A stretch of DNA of 64,000 nt from Henricia sp. BOLD:AAB3569 (GCA_037783545.1 JBBELK010000298.1:3782001-3846000); one strand, 5' to 3'. Shown: positions 1 through 12,878, numbered from the stretch's first letter. Numbers and translations are program-made. Notes: generated by a model not told the origin, from the letters alone.

Positions 1-2356
1 AAGGAAAAAAATTAAAAGGGATGACATTTTGGGATGTATACTGTACCAAAAGTCAAAAGAATTTTTTTCGGGAACTACAGACTGTATGAGATCTACTCCA
101 GAGAAATTAGTCTGATATCGCAAAGACTTGGTCAAAGTTTTGAAATAAATATTGTCTGAAGTACATGTAGTTGGGTGGATCTCAGAAAATCCCAGAAATA
201 TTGCTAATTCTCTGCCATCTCTGGGGCAAGTTCAACCCTGCTCAGTACCAGGGTTGAAAATGTTGGATCAGGGTTGAAAATTTTGGCCCCGGTGCAAGAT
301 CGGTAGTGGGAGAAAGGGCAGGGCGATTTCTCACTTGTTCAAGTGAGGGACGAGGTGCCGATCTCCGGGGTGATTTCGCCCCGGGGTGAGATTCAGAACA
401 ACAAGTGTGAATCGATGCCGCCGGGTTGAACCCCAAGGCGGCCTTGGGGTTTTAAAAAAGTGGTAAAAAAAGGCTTATATGTTGGTGTGTAAATTGCCAG
501 CCTTGTTTGTCATGGGTATTTCTATAAATTTAGTGTCCCCTGTTACACCTGATATGTGTTGTTTTTTTTCATACCAAAATCATTAAAATGGCTTTTAAAC
601 CATTTTGTATGAATTGTACTTTTATGTACTCACTCTTTGAGATGAAAAGTATTCAAAGAATGTGTCCTGAATTTACAAAAACAAGATGTAAAATGTAACG
701 GGGGGGGGGGGGGGGGGACACCAACATTGGACCCCTGATTTATAGAAAGACCCTCATCCAAATCCCATGATGCATTGAGAACTGTTTTGCTACTGATTCC
801 AAAAATCACAATTTGACATGCAATTTTGTGTGCTACATGTATGTATGTACGTGTAACTCATTTCACAAAGTGTCCTGAGCAAATTCTTGTGCTAAACAGC
901 ACCATGAAATTGGCTTCATCATGTACGATGTAGTTGACATTGAACCTACATGTACATGTACTTTTAATATAGGATGGACTTAAATAAAATCCACCAAATA
1001 CTTGTGATTTCATTGGAATTATTCTTGAACAAATTGATTTAATTAGGTGGATTACAGATTACCGTAGCTAAACTAGTTGGATTACAGAGTGGGCGGGTAA
1101 TCCAACTACTAGTAAATGGAAAAACAATATCTATTTCAAATTTATTAATCCTGCACCTGTGTACAACTAATTTTTAAAGCATTCACTTTATTTTCACGAA
1201 AAAACATCATACGCGTACTTTATATTTTAGACATCGGCAAGACGGCAACCCTGTGAAAAATACAATTTTTATATGGTCATTTTTGTGCCTTGCCGCGAGT
1301 TGAATTATTGGGTCTGCCAATAATTCAAAATATTGACTGTAATTGTTCGATCACTAAACTTTGGTCGATTGTCTTCGTCGATTGTCTTCATTGATGTCTC
1401 ATTTGGAAGCAAAATAACTTTTGTTTCTGGAAAATATCAATTCAAAACACACTGAAAATACATCTTTAAGCTGAGCACAATTTTTATCTGCTTCATACAT
1501 TATGTATTTTGCAAATTTTGTTTGATCATTTAAAATTTATATTGAATTTGTTCATTTGAATTATGTATTTTCCACTGATCATCGAATCCTCCATTAAATT
1601 TCTTTATAAAGGTTGACTTTTTCAATGACAGATTTTTTTTACACAATTACAAAATGTTTACTTTCCCCTCTTACAAAAAAGATGGAACAGTCCCTGACCT
1701 TTGACATACCGTAAAAGATGATGGGGGTCTGCCCAAACAAAGTTGTAAAATTTCTTATGATTGGTGCAGAGAAATACCCCCAGAGCAATAACATTTACGA
1801 GAGGTCTTTCAAGGCTGTTTATTACCAGGCAGAGTCGTAATTATGGGATTTAACTGCAAAATCGGGTTTACATGAAATAGCAAAGAAAACTATTTGGTGA
1901 ATAACAGTGGGCGGGATTTCTTGGTTTCGCCATGGATCGTGATTTAGTGGGGCCTCGTTGACACCTTTCTGGCTGAAGAAGGTTCCTTTGTTCGTTGACT
2001 TTTGACAAAGTCAAGCTGTTGAGGATGGTGTTAAAGAGGTCCCACGCATTGTGCTGAATTTTTGGAAGTTCACATGAGAAAAAACAATTATTTTTACAAT
2101 TTTTCTCCTTCAATTTCATTGTGGGAATTTCTTTTCACTTCCAAAATGTGAACAATTTTCTAGACTGTGAAAACTTGTGTCAAAATTTCAATTAAAAAAG
2201 TGACTTGAAAAAAAACAACCTGAAATTAACCATATCTAAACCAGTGTACAATACAGGCACACACCATACCTTTTTAAAAAGTGTTTATTTTCTGGGTGTC
2301 TTCACCAAAATCCGGAAATGTTGGCAGCTCTGCAATGTACATTTGTCCACATTAGG

Positions 2357-2795
2357 CCCGTTTACATGTACACTCGATTCGCCTTTGCCAAATCAAACTG
2401 CGCAATTTCCAAAAAGGCGAGTTGAAGCCAGGGTAGGCGCTAAGTGTAAACGCAAAAGGTGAAATGAAAAAGGCGAATCAGTCCCGGGTCTGATTCGCCT
2501 TTTTTTGTATGTAGTGTAAACGCTACCTGAATACAGATTCGGCAATTTTAGCGTTCTGGAGGCAGTGCCCGCTGTGTGGTAGATTTAATTGACAAATCCG
2601 CCGCAAGTTACGCAACACTTAAAAGCACACGCATGCGCTGCGGTCACAATTAGCGGTGATTTTTGCGGTTTGTAAACACTGGTAAAGGCGAGTTGAAGCC
2701 GGATTGAGGTGTAGTGTTAACGCGGCAATTATTTTAGTTTGCGGTCGCAAAGAAAATGCAGCCTGTATCCACCTTTGTGAAGACACAGTGATTTT
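2357..2795 (+). mobile_element. MITE-like element, family 'GTTTACACTCGATTCG', copy 1
   Basis: Begins with CCGTTTACA...CACTCGATTCGCCTTTGCC and contains an internal near-perfect palindrome, AAAGGCGAATCAG / CTGATTCGCCTTT, around 2468-2504. Its body is repeated in reverse orientation at 3463-3941. The right end diverges after CTGTATCCACCTTTG, so this copy has lost one terminal repeat. No coding capacity. Confidence 0.7.
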
Positions 2796-3057
2796 TATGC
2801 CTATTGCACATGTATCCTTTATTACAAACTCAGACAACCTTGAATTTCCAAATTTCTGTCATTACCACAACAAATGGGGGTGGCCCATGTAATTGTATCT
2901 GGTCTCCCTAACCACTGCTGCAGATAATGTTTCACCTCATTTTCTCCCCAACCTTCTGTAGATTTCGGCTGATCTGAAATCCTCTCAAGTATTCAACTAG
3001 CTAGAGGCTGTCTAAACAGAACACAAGGGCAATTGTAATGGTAGACATCTCTTCTTT

Positions 3058-3088
<31 letters not shown>

Positions 3089-3462
3089 AGGGCGGAAGGG
3101 AGGGGGTATGTTTTTGAGAGAGAAACGTTTTGTTTGGAAGACTTAAAATGGATTTAAAGGGTTAATGCAGTCAGATTTGGATGTCAAGTGATCAAAGGTT
3201 TTGACTGGGAAGATATGTTATATGTCCCAGTCACCTGAATGACGAAATGGACAATTTGTGTTATAACTTTTCAAGGGCAACACGGCAAAAGCATAGGGCA
3301 CCGATGGCAATTTGCCTTGTGCCATGGGTTATTTCAAGGCCTGAGTACGCACAACCATGGTAGTTTAACCAAAACAAGTCCAATGGGAATACCACTTACA
3401 TGTAACTCTGTTGTAACCTTTTCCTGTAAATACAGTTTCCTGTAAATACAGTCCTGTAACAC

Positions 3463-3941
3463 CGTGTTTACACTCGAATCGGCAAAGGTGGATACAGATC
3501 CAGCATTTTTATTGCGACCACAAAACTGAACATTTGCCGCATTTACACTACACCCCAAATCGCTTCAACTCGCTTTAGAAACCGCAAAAGTCACCACTAA
3601 ATGTAACTGCGTGAGCTGTTAGGTGTTGCTGCACTAGTGCCAGATTGGTCGATTAAATCTACTACACTGCGGGCACCGCCCCAAGGACACTCAAATTGCC
3701 GAATCTGTATTCGGGTAGCGTTTACACTACAAGCGACCTTGACGATTGCAGGGTTCAACCCCGCAATTGCGGGGTTCAACCCTACCCCAAAGGTGACTTG
3801 AAAAAGGCGAATCAGACCCGGGTCTGATCCGCCTTTTTCAATTCACCTTTTGCGTTTACACTTAGTGCCTACCCGGCTTCAACTCCTCTTTTTGGAAATT
3901 GCGGAGTTCGATTCGGCAAAGGCGAATCGAGTGTAAACGGG
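3463..3941 (-). mobile_element. MITE-like element, family 'GTTTACACTCGATTCG', copy 2 (both ends intact)
   Basis: Left end CGTGTTTACACTCGAATCGG and right end CGAATCGAGTGTAAACGGGG form terminal inverted repeats. Internal palindrome AAAGGCGAATCAG...CTGATCCGCCTTT lies at 3799-3838. It shares its body with the inverted copy at 2357-2795, so the two could pair as a large inverted repeat about 0.7 kb apart. Confidence 0.75.
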
Positions 3942-4129
3942 GTGTAAAAGTATCGTGGCCGAGTGGAAAGTTTCCGCGGCCTCTCTCGTCCTATAAGTTT
4001 TACATCTCGATCGTGGTAACTTGACAGGGATGCTAGTTTTGTGTGTCCCTACTGGACTTAATTTTAATGAGCATAATATTTGGTGTGGTGCCTAATCACC
4101 ATTGAAATTAAACAACAAAACTTGGGATG

Positions 4130-4300
4130 AGAAAAATCATTCGAACTGGAGTTGAAACCTGTGACACACCAGGCAGATGCTCTACCAGCTGAGCTATAAG
4201 GCACAGTGGTATACTCCCTCAGGTTTTCCCTACGAACCAAAATTTTCCCTGTATTGTATGGAAGTGCAACTGAGCAAAGTAACAATTTTTCTCTCATCAC
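4130..4300 (-). mobile_element. tRNA-derived SINE fragment (AGCTCAGCTGGTAGAGC head)
   Basis: On the minus strand a pol III A box (TAGCTCAGCTGGTAGAGC) is followed by a degenerate B box (AGTTCGAATG). The flank CTCCCTCAGGTTTTCCCTA matches the copy at about 21190-21325. The cloverleaf is incomplete, so this is a SINE head rather than a tRNA gene. Confidence 0.65.
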
Positions 4301-5155
4301 ATTTTTGGATTTACAATCCAATGATAAACTCAATGTTGATGCTGGTCGCGGTAAATTTTCTTTGAGGTACCGGTAGCGGTAGAGAAAGCATTCCAATTTT
4401 AACATACATGTAGTTTTAGTGCTGGCTTGTGGAATTGAGTGCTGACCGAGTGTTGAATGTGTCAGTGATCCAGTGCAGATTGCCCAAGCACTCAAGCTGT
4501 AAATTGGTCTGCAAGCGTAAACAATGCGTAAATGCTGCAAAAGGGGCCAAATTTGTGTTGCCCTTTCCCATATTTCCTAATGCCATGTCTCCATTCCTAC
4601 GGTACCTGCAACTGCTGTCCGACAATCTCAAAATCAGAAAATGTTATCGTATTTTCTCTAAAACTACATGTACATTACTGAAAACTTGGTGTTTAAATTC
4701 AAAGAATGATTGGTACCGGGGTAATTTTCTGTACTTTAACCAAAAAATGTAATACATGTATTGTATTAACTTGGGCCTTTTCATAATTTCTTTTTAGTTA
4801 TTCAAAATCATGTGTACCAGGAATTTAAAAAAAAATGGACCTAAATTTTGTATTAACAGTGCTCTTATTTAATACCAAGGTTGGACTGTATTTTAATCTC
4901 TACTAGCTGTATACGGTAAGTACATGTACACTGAACTGTTTACATGTACACGTATAATCCCTTCTCTTGTAGTTTTACAGTTTAAAAATTCCTCTCACGT
5001 AAAAATTTCCAATTAATTTTTTGGCCAGGTGGTTTTCGAGTCACACTCCAATAAGCTTGCATTTAAAATGTGAAGGCTTCATGGCTGTGTGATGGTACAG
5101 TGGTTACAGACAGAGCATGGCTTGAAGCCCAATACAATAGTTGCAGTTTCCCAAC

Positions 5156-5577
5156 ATTTTAAGCCAAGCGTACATCGACATTGCAAATGGAAGCAACTCA
5201 ACTGATCAGTTGCTATCGATGTGTGCATAGCGCACTCATCGACAGCAACTGATCGTTTGCGCAATTAGCGGCAACTGGGACTACATGTAGCATCCAGCCA
5301 TGTCCAGCACGCATGCAACTGACAGCAACTAGTTGCAAGTACGCGTACGTCGACGCAATTGACCGCAACTGGGTACGACTAGTTGCCAGAAAGTAGAACA
5401 TGAGCAACTCGTGGCAACTGGGATTTGTTAAGTTGCCAGTAGTTGCAAGTGCGCATGATGTATACATCAATGTTTTTAAGCAACTGATCAGTTGCCGCGA
5501 GTTGCTTCCAGTTGCCGGAAACACCAGTTGCCACTAGTTGCTTCCAGTTGCAACGTCAATGTGCGCTAGGCTTTACT
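5156..5577. mobile_element. Non-autonomous element made of AGTTGC/GCAACT motifs
   Basis: Ends are inverted: TTAAGCCAAGCGTACATCGA on the left and, reading inward on the other strand from the right, TAAAGCCTAGCGCACATTGA. Between them GCAACT/AGTTGC occurs about twenty times in both orientations, often as GCAACTGATCAGTTGC or CAACTAGTTGC. Dense short subterminal repeats of this kind are known from hAT-type elements as transposase-binding sites; assignment to hAT is inference. Confidence 0.65.
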
Positions 5578-5902
5578 TCACGAGTTGACAAGAAAAATCC
5601 GAGTATTGCTAGCAATGGTAACAAACACCACATAAAGTCATTATTTTTTTCCTCTGCAAAATGGTACTGTACATGTACCTTTGTGGAAGAAATTGCCAAC
5701 TGAAGGTGATTTTAAAAAAAATGTCTGCAGACAATTCTTTTTTAACATTCATTTTAAAAATCCTTTTCTGATTACTGCATCTGGCTGAAATTTCTACAAG
5801 GCAGTTTATCAACATTATTCTTTAGTGTAATGCTGTTGTTCCTGTTTTAAAAAGTTTCCAATCATGTAATCTGTTTTTAATTACTAAAAATACTGCAACA
5901 CT

Positions 5903-6490
5903 TAAAGGGCCATGACATGCTAAACAACTTTATGCCTCGTCTTTGCTGCATATGATGAATTACATGTACTTGTTTAGCAAGATATTAATGTTGTTCATTT
6001 TGATGTAAAATCAATCAAAGGTAGCCTTTTTCAACTTTGAAGATTTCATTGCAGTAAATCACAGAAAGAGGGCGCTGTTCGGAGTGCATCACTTCAGGAA
6101 GACACAAGGGAAAAGTAAAGAGAAACATAAGACTTCAAGTTGGAGTTGTGGCAAATTGCTGCAGTTTCCACCCCCAGTTTTGTCATGGCATACAACAAGA
6201 AATATGTAAAACAAACTCAAACAGCCATGGGTTACAAAGGTTTCAGCAAGTTTTAGAAAAAAGTGCAATCTTTTCAACACAGTTGAATGTGATTTCCCTG
6301 GCTGTGATTGCCTCTTGTGACATCACCACCTTGTTCATGAATATGCATATTCTCATCAGCATAAAAGCTAAAAACCTTTGTTTTAACCCCCGAAACCAGC
6401 TCCAAAATAGGATTTTTATGACTGTAACCGAGTAAAGTAGTTTTATAGCATAGATTTCATTGATAAAAATCCCAAATCATGGACCCTTTA
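5903..6490. mobile_element. Possible MITE with AAAGGG(C/T)CCATGA ends
   Basis: Left end AAAGGGCCATGACATG and right end TCATGGACCCTTTAAA are short inverted repeats bounding about 590 bp of non-coding sequence. Only the termini support the call. Confidence 0.4.
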
Positions 6491-6786
6491 AAATAGTATT
6501 TTCCCCATGTATACACCAACTGAAAAAACACTATAGCCTTGGCTTTCTTTCCAGATGACTCAAGGCCAACTTGGTTTTCTTTCACAACTTACATGTAGGC
6601 AATCATACTGACGAATGGAGATGTCACCGTATTCTTGAAATCACTTAGCCTAGACCACATCAGACAATGGATTGAAGGGTGTATGCAATCATCCATTTCT
6701 TTAGGAAAGCAATTTTGGAGAATCGAACCAGAACGAGCGAGCTATTGAAAGCCAATCGGCTTGAAATTTTTTTCCCCTCTTTTTAG

Positions 6787-6989
6787 ATCACCCCCCTTCG
6801 CCAATTCTTGTTTAAAAAAAAGTTCCTCAAAACAGCGTTACCAAGCCAATTTCCTGGCTTTGTTGGCAGCCTATTCACGTCCCGAAATCGTATCTATACA
6901 ACTGGCCACAAAGCCCCAAGCAAGTTCCAATCTAACTATGGTCCCCTTGATGAATACAGGCCATACAGTCAGTTCTCCCTTTTCAATTC
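6787..6989 (+). CDS. Weak candidate internal exon, unknown
   Basis: A pyrimidine tract ending TTTTTAG at 6786 is followed by about 67 open codons, including SRNRIYTTGHKAPSKF and YGPLDEYRPYSQ. The stretch reaches a donor-like AATTCA|GTAAAT at 6990. The peptide composition is more protein-like than the surrounding AT-rich frames, but no family was recognised and the upstream half is Lys/Phe-rich low complexity. It is kept only because both splice-like borders and an open frame coincide. Confidence 0.18.
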
Positions 6990-7308
6990 AGTAAATGACT
7001 TTTTTCTTTCCCCCTACTTTTTTCTCTTTTACTGTTTCCAATTATGTTTTTCCCCCTCTGAATACCACAGGGCCCTGTGGAAATAGCTGTCCAAGAACAT
7101 TCAATAAACCCATTTTGGATTAAACCTGAGTACATGTAACCGAGGAAAACGTTTTGCAACCACCCGGGAAAAAAATTCACCGTGTCAACATGTACTCAAA
7201 TGTCATGTTCTGGTTAAACTGGGTAAATCAAATCACATTTGGGAGAATTATTTTTTATTTAAAAAAATGGCATGCATTTCTACAACAGGACTATACTATC
7301 CAAAATTA

Positions 7309-7479
7309 GTATACAAATAATGAATGTTTATGAGTGCAATGGGAGGAATATTTTCATGAGGCGAAAGATGGAATGTTCCATTAACGAGGTGAAGCCGAGT
7401 TGAATGGAACACATTTCATCTTTCACCGAATGAAAATATTCCTCCCATTGTACGAATTCATTGTACATTCATTATTTGT
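7309..7479. mobile_element. Foldback MITE, about 170 bp
   Basis: Left arm AATAATGAATGTTTATGAGT...CAATGGGAGGAATATTTTCAT and the matching right arm ATGAAAATATTCCTCCCATTG...TGAATTCATTGT pair over most of their length with a short GGAATG-rich loop. A related truncated end (ATACTGAATGTTTATGAGTG) is at about 30985-31028. Confidence 0.75.
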
Positions 7480-8012
7480 TTTATATGACGGCCAAGTACA
7501 TGTAGATCCTTGTCATCCTACTTTTTAAAACAAATTATTCAGGCTTAGTTTATTTCATCGTCCGTCATAAGTACAAAACCCGCCATGTCGCTTGTGCGTG
7601 TGAGTTGTAAAAACGTTTGTGTCCGAGGTCGCGCTCGCGTCATACATTTGACACGCACATTATACGCGCAATTAATACAGTGGGCACGGGCGCATCGTGC
7701 AATGGAAAAATGTATGGAACAAAATTACAAGGCAAATGGAACAAAATTGCACGGTTAGTGACATAGCATAATATTAAACGACACGTGACCTGCTATCGGC
7801 CAATCAGCTCACTTGGGCATTATATAAATGATTTTGGTTAACAAAAAGTGCCTCTGAAACAGATGCGTACATTGTACACAAGTACATGTGTATGAAAAGT
7901 TGGTCCAAACGTTTAGTACCGTAAATGTACGATGATCCTCACTTAGAAAAATATTTGTTTGAAATTTGTCATTTGGCTGTCATTGCCCAACAACTACAAC
8001 TGAAGGGGCTTA

Positions 8013-8365
8013 CTAGTCCAGATTTATCCAGAAAATGGATTTCATTTTAACCTGACAATCATATAAAATACTTCCCCAAAATACTATCCATGGGATGGAA
8101 AACAGGAAATTTGCAATCTCCAATTCGGATACTGGAAGCAAAAATTTTGTTGTAAATGTACACTTAATTACTGCACTGCTTTATGTAACCGGATAAATTA
8201 GTTTACTAAACTTCGGTGGTTTTTTGACGATATCCCCGAAAACATAGGGATTGAGAACGCAAAATTTTAGAATGGTAATGAACAAAATATGACACATGAT
8301 ATGGTATTAAAATCTCAACACCCATGGAAAAAATGCAAGGCTCAATATTGTGATCCCCAAAACCT
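8013..8365 (-). mobile_element. AAAGGAGCGTG-family MITE copy (minus, ends eroded)
   Basis: Shares the family body in reverse: AAAATGGATTTCATT, CCCCAAAATACTATCCATGG, GCAATCTCCAATT, TTTTTTGACGATAT, ATGGTATTAAAATCTCAACACCCATGG. It retains a single ATGTG at the position where the 19.0-kb copy carries a nested insertion. Confidence 0.75.
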
Positions 8366-9842
8366 ACATGTACATGTACAGTATTTGGGCCACACTTTAT
8401 AAAATCCCAAACATTCAAGATTTTTAAGAGGTTCTTTTCAGGTGATCAGTGAATCAATTTACTCCAAAATGCAGTTTTTGACAGATTATCAATCACCCCA
8501 CGGACCTTAACAAAGGCCCACTGTGAGAGTTCGTTTTGCAAAACAAGGTACTTACGCGCTTTGCCGCTCCGCAAAAACACACGCTGGCAGAAAAGGGCGA
8601 AGTGGTCCTGAATTTGTGTCTCTGGTTTACAGACTTTCCACTTTTTTTAACCCAACGGGGGAAAGAGTAGGCAAAGGTGTACTTTTCACCGATCCAAAGG
8701 AGCTGTTGTGTGCATTGAGATTGCTCGTTGGAGGCAATTTGCACTCAAAAACTCAAAGCATTTAACAATCTGAGAAGTATTTGTTAGATGGAAGGGCCGG
8801 AGTCCCTCGGAGTGGGATTTGGGCTTGTGACAATGGAGTTAGGCCACTGGGGTTCCAGATGGAGACTTCTCAATGTAATGAATGCTGATAGGTTGTGCTG
8901 AATTACAGATCTGCGAGCGAGACTTTTAAGAGACGATGGGTACTTTTTCCATTTTAAGTCCAATGCGGACAGCCTGGGACATTTTCCTCTCAGTAACTTT
9001 TCCGGAATCCAGCGGTTACTTTTCCTGGCCAACGTCTGCCCAAAAATTTTTACCAGGGACCTTTCCCCCCGAGACGAAAAGTCCAATGCGGACACAGTGA
9101 GTCGGTAAAAGCGCTCTGGAAGCATACGCCCGGGCAATTTTTTTCTAAGTTTTCCTTTAGCAAACATTTGTGGACAACAATTTTTTCATTCGGATTTGGT
9201 TCTTGAGCTGAAAATTTTATCAAGGAAAGATTAGTTATGTAGGTACTGAATGGTTGTGTACATGTGTACTTGCACTCACAGTATCAAAATTGATTTCATA
9301 CCAAATTCATGGTTTCAATCTTTTCTTTACACATACAAGCAATTTTCACGCAACAATGCTTCCGCAATGAAAAAGAAAAATGTAACACTGTAGCATCTTT
9401 TGTGTCTGGAATGGAGAGGTGACAAAGTACCAGCCCCTCAGCTAGTGACCATGTCAGATATGGCACCTCTTCGCTGCTTGTACATGTACTGCTGGACTAG
9501 TGGTGTTTTTGTATGATTTCCCCCAGGTAAAAAGGTGTTGCTTTCCTATCAATAATACCCAAGGGTGTCTGCTTATAAGCCATGCTAGTCACAAGTGCAC
9601 AGTAGTAGTAGGCTGAAATGCAAGGTTTGAAGTCATGGAGTGGTGGTTGGTCAAAATTGTTGGAATTTGTTACATATGCACTTGAAACTTGACAATACCG
9701 GTAAATATGAGCGCTATAGGTTTGTGGTGTTCCTCATTATACCGGTAAGTCAGTGTTTGTGGCTATTTTTTTGTTACCGTATTTAAATCTAAATTAATGA
9801 AGGAAGAATCTCCAGACAAACCTGCTCCCAAAAAACAACACT

Positions 9843-10210
9843 TATAGCGCGTTTCTATCGAAGATCCGGAATTTTACCGGTAAACCCATTTGCCGGTAAA
9901 TAGCGGGCAACGCGAAGTTCCCACTGAGCCGCTCTATCCAGAAAATAGCCAAGCTTGCTGGCCTTCCATCACGCTTCGTGGATTTGCCAGGTAAAGGTCA
10001 CATGCAGGGGTCAAGCACGTGTACTCGGGCGGAACGGTGTGTGTTTCTATTGGCGCTTACCGGATAAATTCCCCGGCATTTTCCTTCCTCGAGAAGGAAA
10101 ATTCTCCCCGCCATTTACCGGAAAATAGCAGATAAGACCCATTTCTACTGAGCACATTTTCCGTCTTTTCTGGCATTATCTGGTAAATGGATCTCAATAG
10201 AAACATGCCT
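9843..10210. mobile_element. Inverted-repeat element with GCGTTTCTATCG-type ends
   Basis: Left TAGCGCGTTTCTATCGA and right CTCAATAGAAACATGCC are inverted. The interior repeats TACCGGTAAA/TTTACCGG and CCGGTAAATAGC in both orientations. No ORF. Confidence 0.5.
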
Positions 10211-10214
10211 TTTG

Positions 10215-10450
10215 TTGTTCACTGTATTTGTGGCGCATTCTGGGAAAACGAGTCGCTTCTCGCACAGTCTGGGCCGAGTTTTTGCGACCATAATGAGAAA
10301 TCAATGATGGATCCAGGCTGATTAAATAATAAACACACGGTACTCAGATACTACCTGGAATTTCCATTGTATTTTCATATTTTAATGAGCCTAGATTCGC
10401 CACTGATTACTAGTTATGGTTGCAAAAACTTGCCTAAGAGAAGCGAGTAC
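10215..10450. mobile_element. Repeat related to the inner element at 19237-19483
   Basis: Shares GCCGAGTTTTTGCGACCATA, a central ACCTGGAATTTCCATTGTAT and TTTTAATGAGC with the nested element inside the 19-kb MITE, showing an interspersed family. Confidence 0.55.
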
Positions 10451-10454
10451 CGAT

Positions 10455-10690
10455 ATAACAATTACAATATTGGATGTCTTTTTGGGCGATGAGAAGCATA
10501 TTGATTATGAAAATTCCTTCTGGTAATTTGCCTTCGGCTCGTTCGGTATTTTTATGACTAGTGCGGTATACATGTACATTGTACATTCTCATATCACCCT
10601 CAAAGCCATCAAATATTACGGGCCTATAATTCTCATATTACCATACGGTACTCTCAAAGCCATCCAATATTATATAATTACTACCAGAGC
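10455..10690. mobile_element. AATATTGGATG-type foldback MITE, degenerate
   Basis: Carries ACAATATTGGATG at one end, then TTGCCTTCGGCTCG, AGTGCGGTATAC and CTCATATCACCCTCAAAGCC. These match the more intact copy at 46762-46917 and the fragment at about 57085-57150. A second partial right end follows at 10630-10675. Confidence 0.55.
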
Positions 10691-11149
10691 ATGACTTTAG
10701 GATATATAATTTCAGTAAGTACATTACTGTACATGTAGCTTGCATTTTGAAGAGGATCTGGAAGCAATCATGTGTTGACAGCATCCAGTAAGATTTAATC
10801 TGGATTTGCCCTTGGCTTGCCCTGGTGTACATGTATGTACTGGTAGGTCTTCAGATTGCAATGCCCTCTCTCAACAAACTTGCAAAATTGTAAAACCAAA
10901 ATATATAAAGTATGGTATAACAGAATCTTAAAGGCACATTCTATCATTTGCAGACGACTTTTTTCTCCAATTAGCCTTCTGTGTGTTTTTATGAATAGCA
11001 TCTACCGGTAGTGTACTTTCTTCAAAATATGGACAAACGTTTTTCCAGTGTTTTCTTAAAACACAGATGACGTACTGAGCTGATACACAAGTTGTTTTTT
11101 ATCATTCTTAATCACACATACATTTGTACATACATGTAATTACGGAATA

Positions 11150-11510
11150 AAAGTGGGTTTGGCTAGTCTTAAACATACATGTTTAAAACCGGCTAGGGGC
11201 CTGGATGAGTATGGCCCGAGCCGCAAGCCGCAAGGTAAAACTCACCAAATTTGCTTGCCGTTTTGCCATATTCTGCATTGTATTTTTGTATGCATCGCGA
11301 GTTCGTTCAAACTGCAAGCTGTGCGTAGAGTTTTGTGTTGTACGCGCATGCACACAATGCTGCACAATGGGGTACTTTGCACATTTTCCTTTCGGGCGCG
11401 TGCAGTTTCTGTGTGCGTGTTCCATACGCACTGACTAGGGCGCGGGCACAAATGCGGGTCAGGCAAGAAAGTGTTTAAAACTGGCTGGCCAGTCTTTATC
11501 GTCCGTTAAA
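11150..11510. mobile_element. Repeat with GGCTAGTCTTAAA / TTTAAAACTGGCTGGCC ends
   Basis: Inverted ends flank a region of CG-rich short words. The end sequence (GCCAGTCTTAAA...TTTAAGACCGG) recurs at about 60640-60685. The ORFs here overlap on both strands and look like chance. Confidence 0.4.
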
Positions 11511-12380
11511 AACTGGCCATGCATAAACTGTCTAAGGTATTTACGAATGCCATTTAAAATGGTTTTCCAATCATCCTATGTATCTTTAATTTTATGCAGT
11601 TACATGTAGCACAGCTGTTGTTGCTTTTACAGTTTTAAATGGGTAGGCCTACAGTGTTAATATTGAATACACATTTGATCTCACACGAAGTGAGTGCCAT
11701 TTACGGTATGTTGGATGTATATTTTGAAATTATTCAACCATTTATTTTACTATTGTTCCAATCAACCTTAATATTTTTGGGTAATTTAGTTAAACCCTCT
11801 TTATATTCTATAAAACCTTTTGTACATGGGCATTTTAAGGACATTTCTGACAAAATTTGGGCTTTCTGACAAACTTTGCTGGCAAAACTCTCACCACAGA
11901 AGTTTGTGTGAAATTAATGGCGAGTACAAACACAATGTGTACAGCTACAGTACCGTAGTATTTGGCATGTCAAACCACCATGGTCAAACAATGTGAACAG
12001 TCTTTATTAAAATAATCCAAGTTCAATTCTAAATAAAATCCTAAATTTAGATGTTGACCGGAATGTAAAACAAGTCATGAAACAGTTGGAAACACATTTT
12101 CAAAAATTTCAAAAGCTATTTTGGAAATAAAAGGGGGTAAGAAATTAAAAGTGAAAAAAAAAGGAAGAAAAAAAACTTTTTAAAATTTTTTTAAAATAGG
12201 CGTAGACGAAATGTTGGAAAGAATTGATAAGCTGTATTACTATTTTTTTTTTCTTCTGAAAAATGACTAATTTAATATCAAGGGGTTGATTACCATGCAC
12301 GGACACTTACTCAGACCCCATATGCGCTATTAAAACCTATCAAACAACTCAAAAATTTCAAGTTTTTCCTTTTCCCACTT

Positions 12381-12513
12381 AAAGGCAGAGGCTCATCAGC
12401 AATGCGCGTGCGTCAATTTTGTGCCACGAAACACGCAGCTTCATGCCTATGGAGCTGCGTATTTCGTGGCACGAATTTAGCGCGCGCGCATTGCTGACGA
12501 GCCTATGCCTTTT
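12381..12513. mobile_element. Palindromic MITE family 'GGCTCGTCA', copy 1
   Basis: Near-perfect palindrome: AAAGGCAGAGGCTCATCAGC...TGTGCCACGAAACACGCAGC against GCTGCGTATTTCGTGGCACG...GCTGACGAGCCTATGCCTTT. Copies at 32768-33106 (expanded), 48801-48940 and about 51357-51486. Confidence 0.85.
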
Positions 12514-12878
12514 ATTTTGCATTTTTATCATCAAAGTAACATTTTTCATGATTTATATGCCATAACAAGGAAAATCCTGAGTGTCCGTGCTTAGTATTAA
12601 AGTTACCCCAGATTTCATGGGAAACCCAAATTTAGGAGTGGAAAACAATTAAACATTTTTCAAGGAAGCAATGAAGTAGCCAGAAAATGTAGTAATTTTC
12701 TGGCTAATTTTGTTTTAAACAATAATGAATGGATCAAGAGATAAAAATTACATTTATTTTCAAAAGGTCGGATTCTGCTCTCGAAAACTAATAATAGCGC
12801 CCAAGCTCACAGAACGTACCGCGTTCATGACCACTGACTCCACCGGGATATACGCACAGCACACGGTATAACACTCAC

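Larger units (their letters stand above)
1..12878. other. Left region without a confident gene
   Basis: AT-rich non-coding sequence with interspersed inverted-repeat elements listed separately, homopolymer G runs at 700-717 and 3060-3088, and many ACATGTA words. A stretch at about 1307-1470 (CAATAATTCAAAATATTGAC type) recurs at about 21850-22025 and is an old interspersed repeat. 240-450 holds GC-rich short inverted repeats such as CCAAGGCGGCCTTGGGG. Apart from the candidate exon at 6787-6989 and the leader exon at 12879-12939, I see no ORF with recognisable protein content. Confidence 0.6.

Noticed and set aside
8784..9167. 127-codon minus-strand ORF
   Set aside because: Arg/Ser/Leu-rich with no domain; it contains a repeated segment (AGTCCAATGCGGAC twice), indicating repeat DNA.
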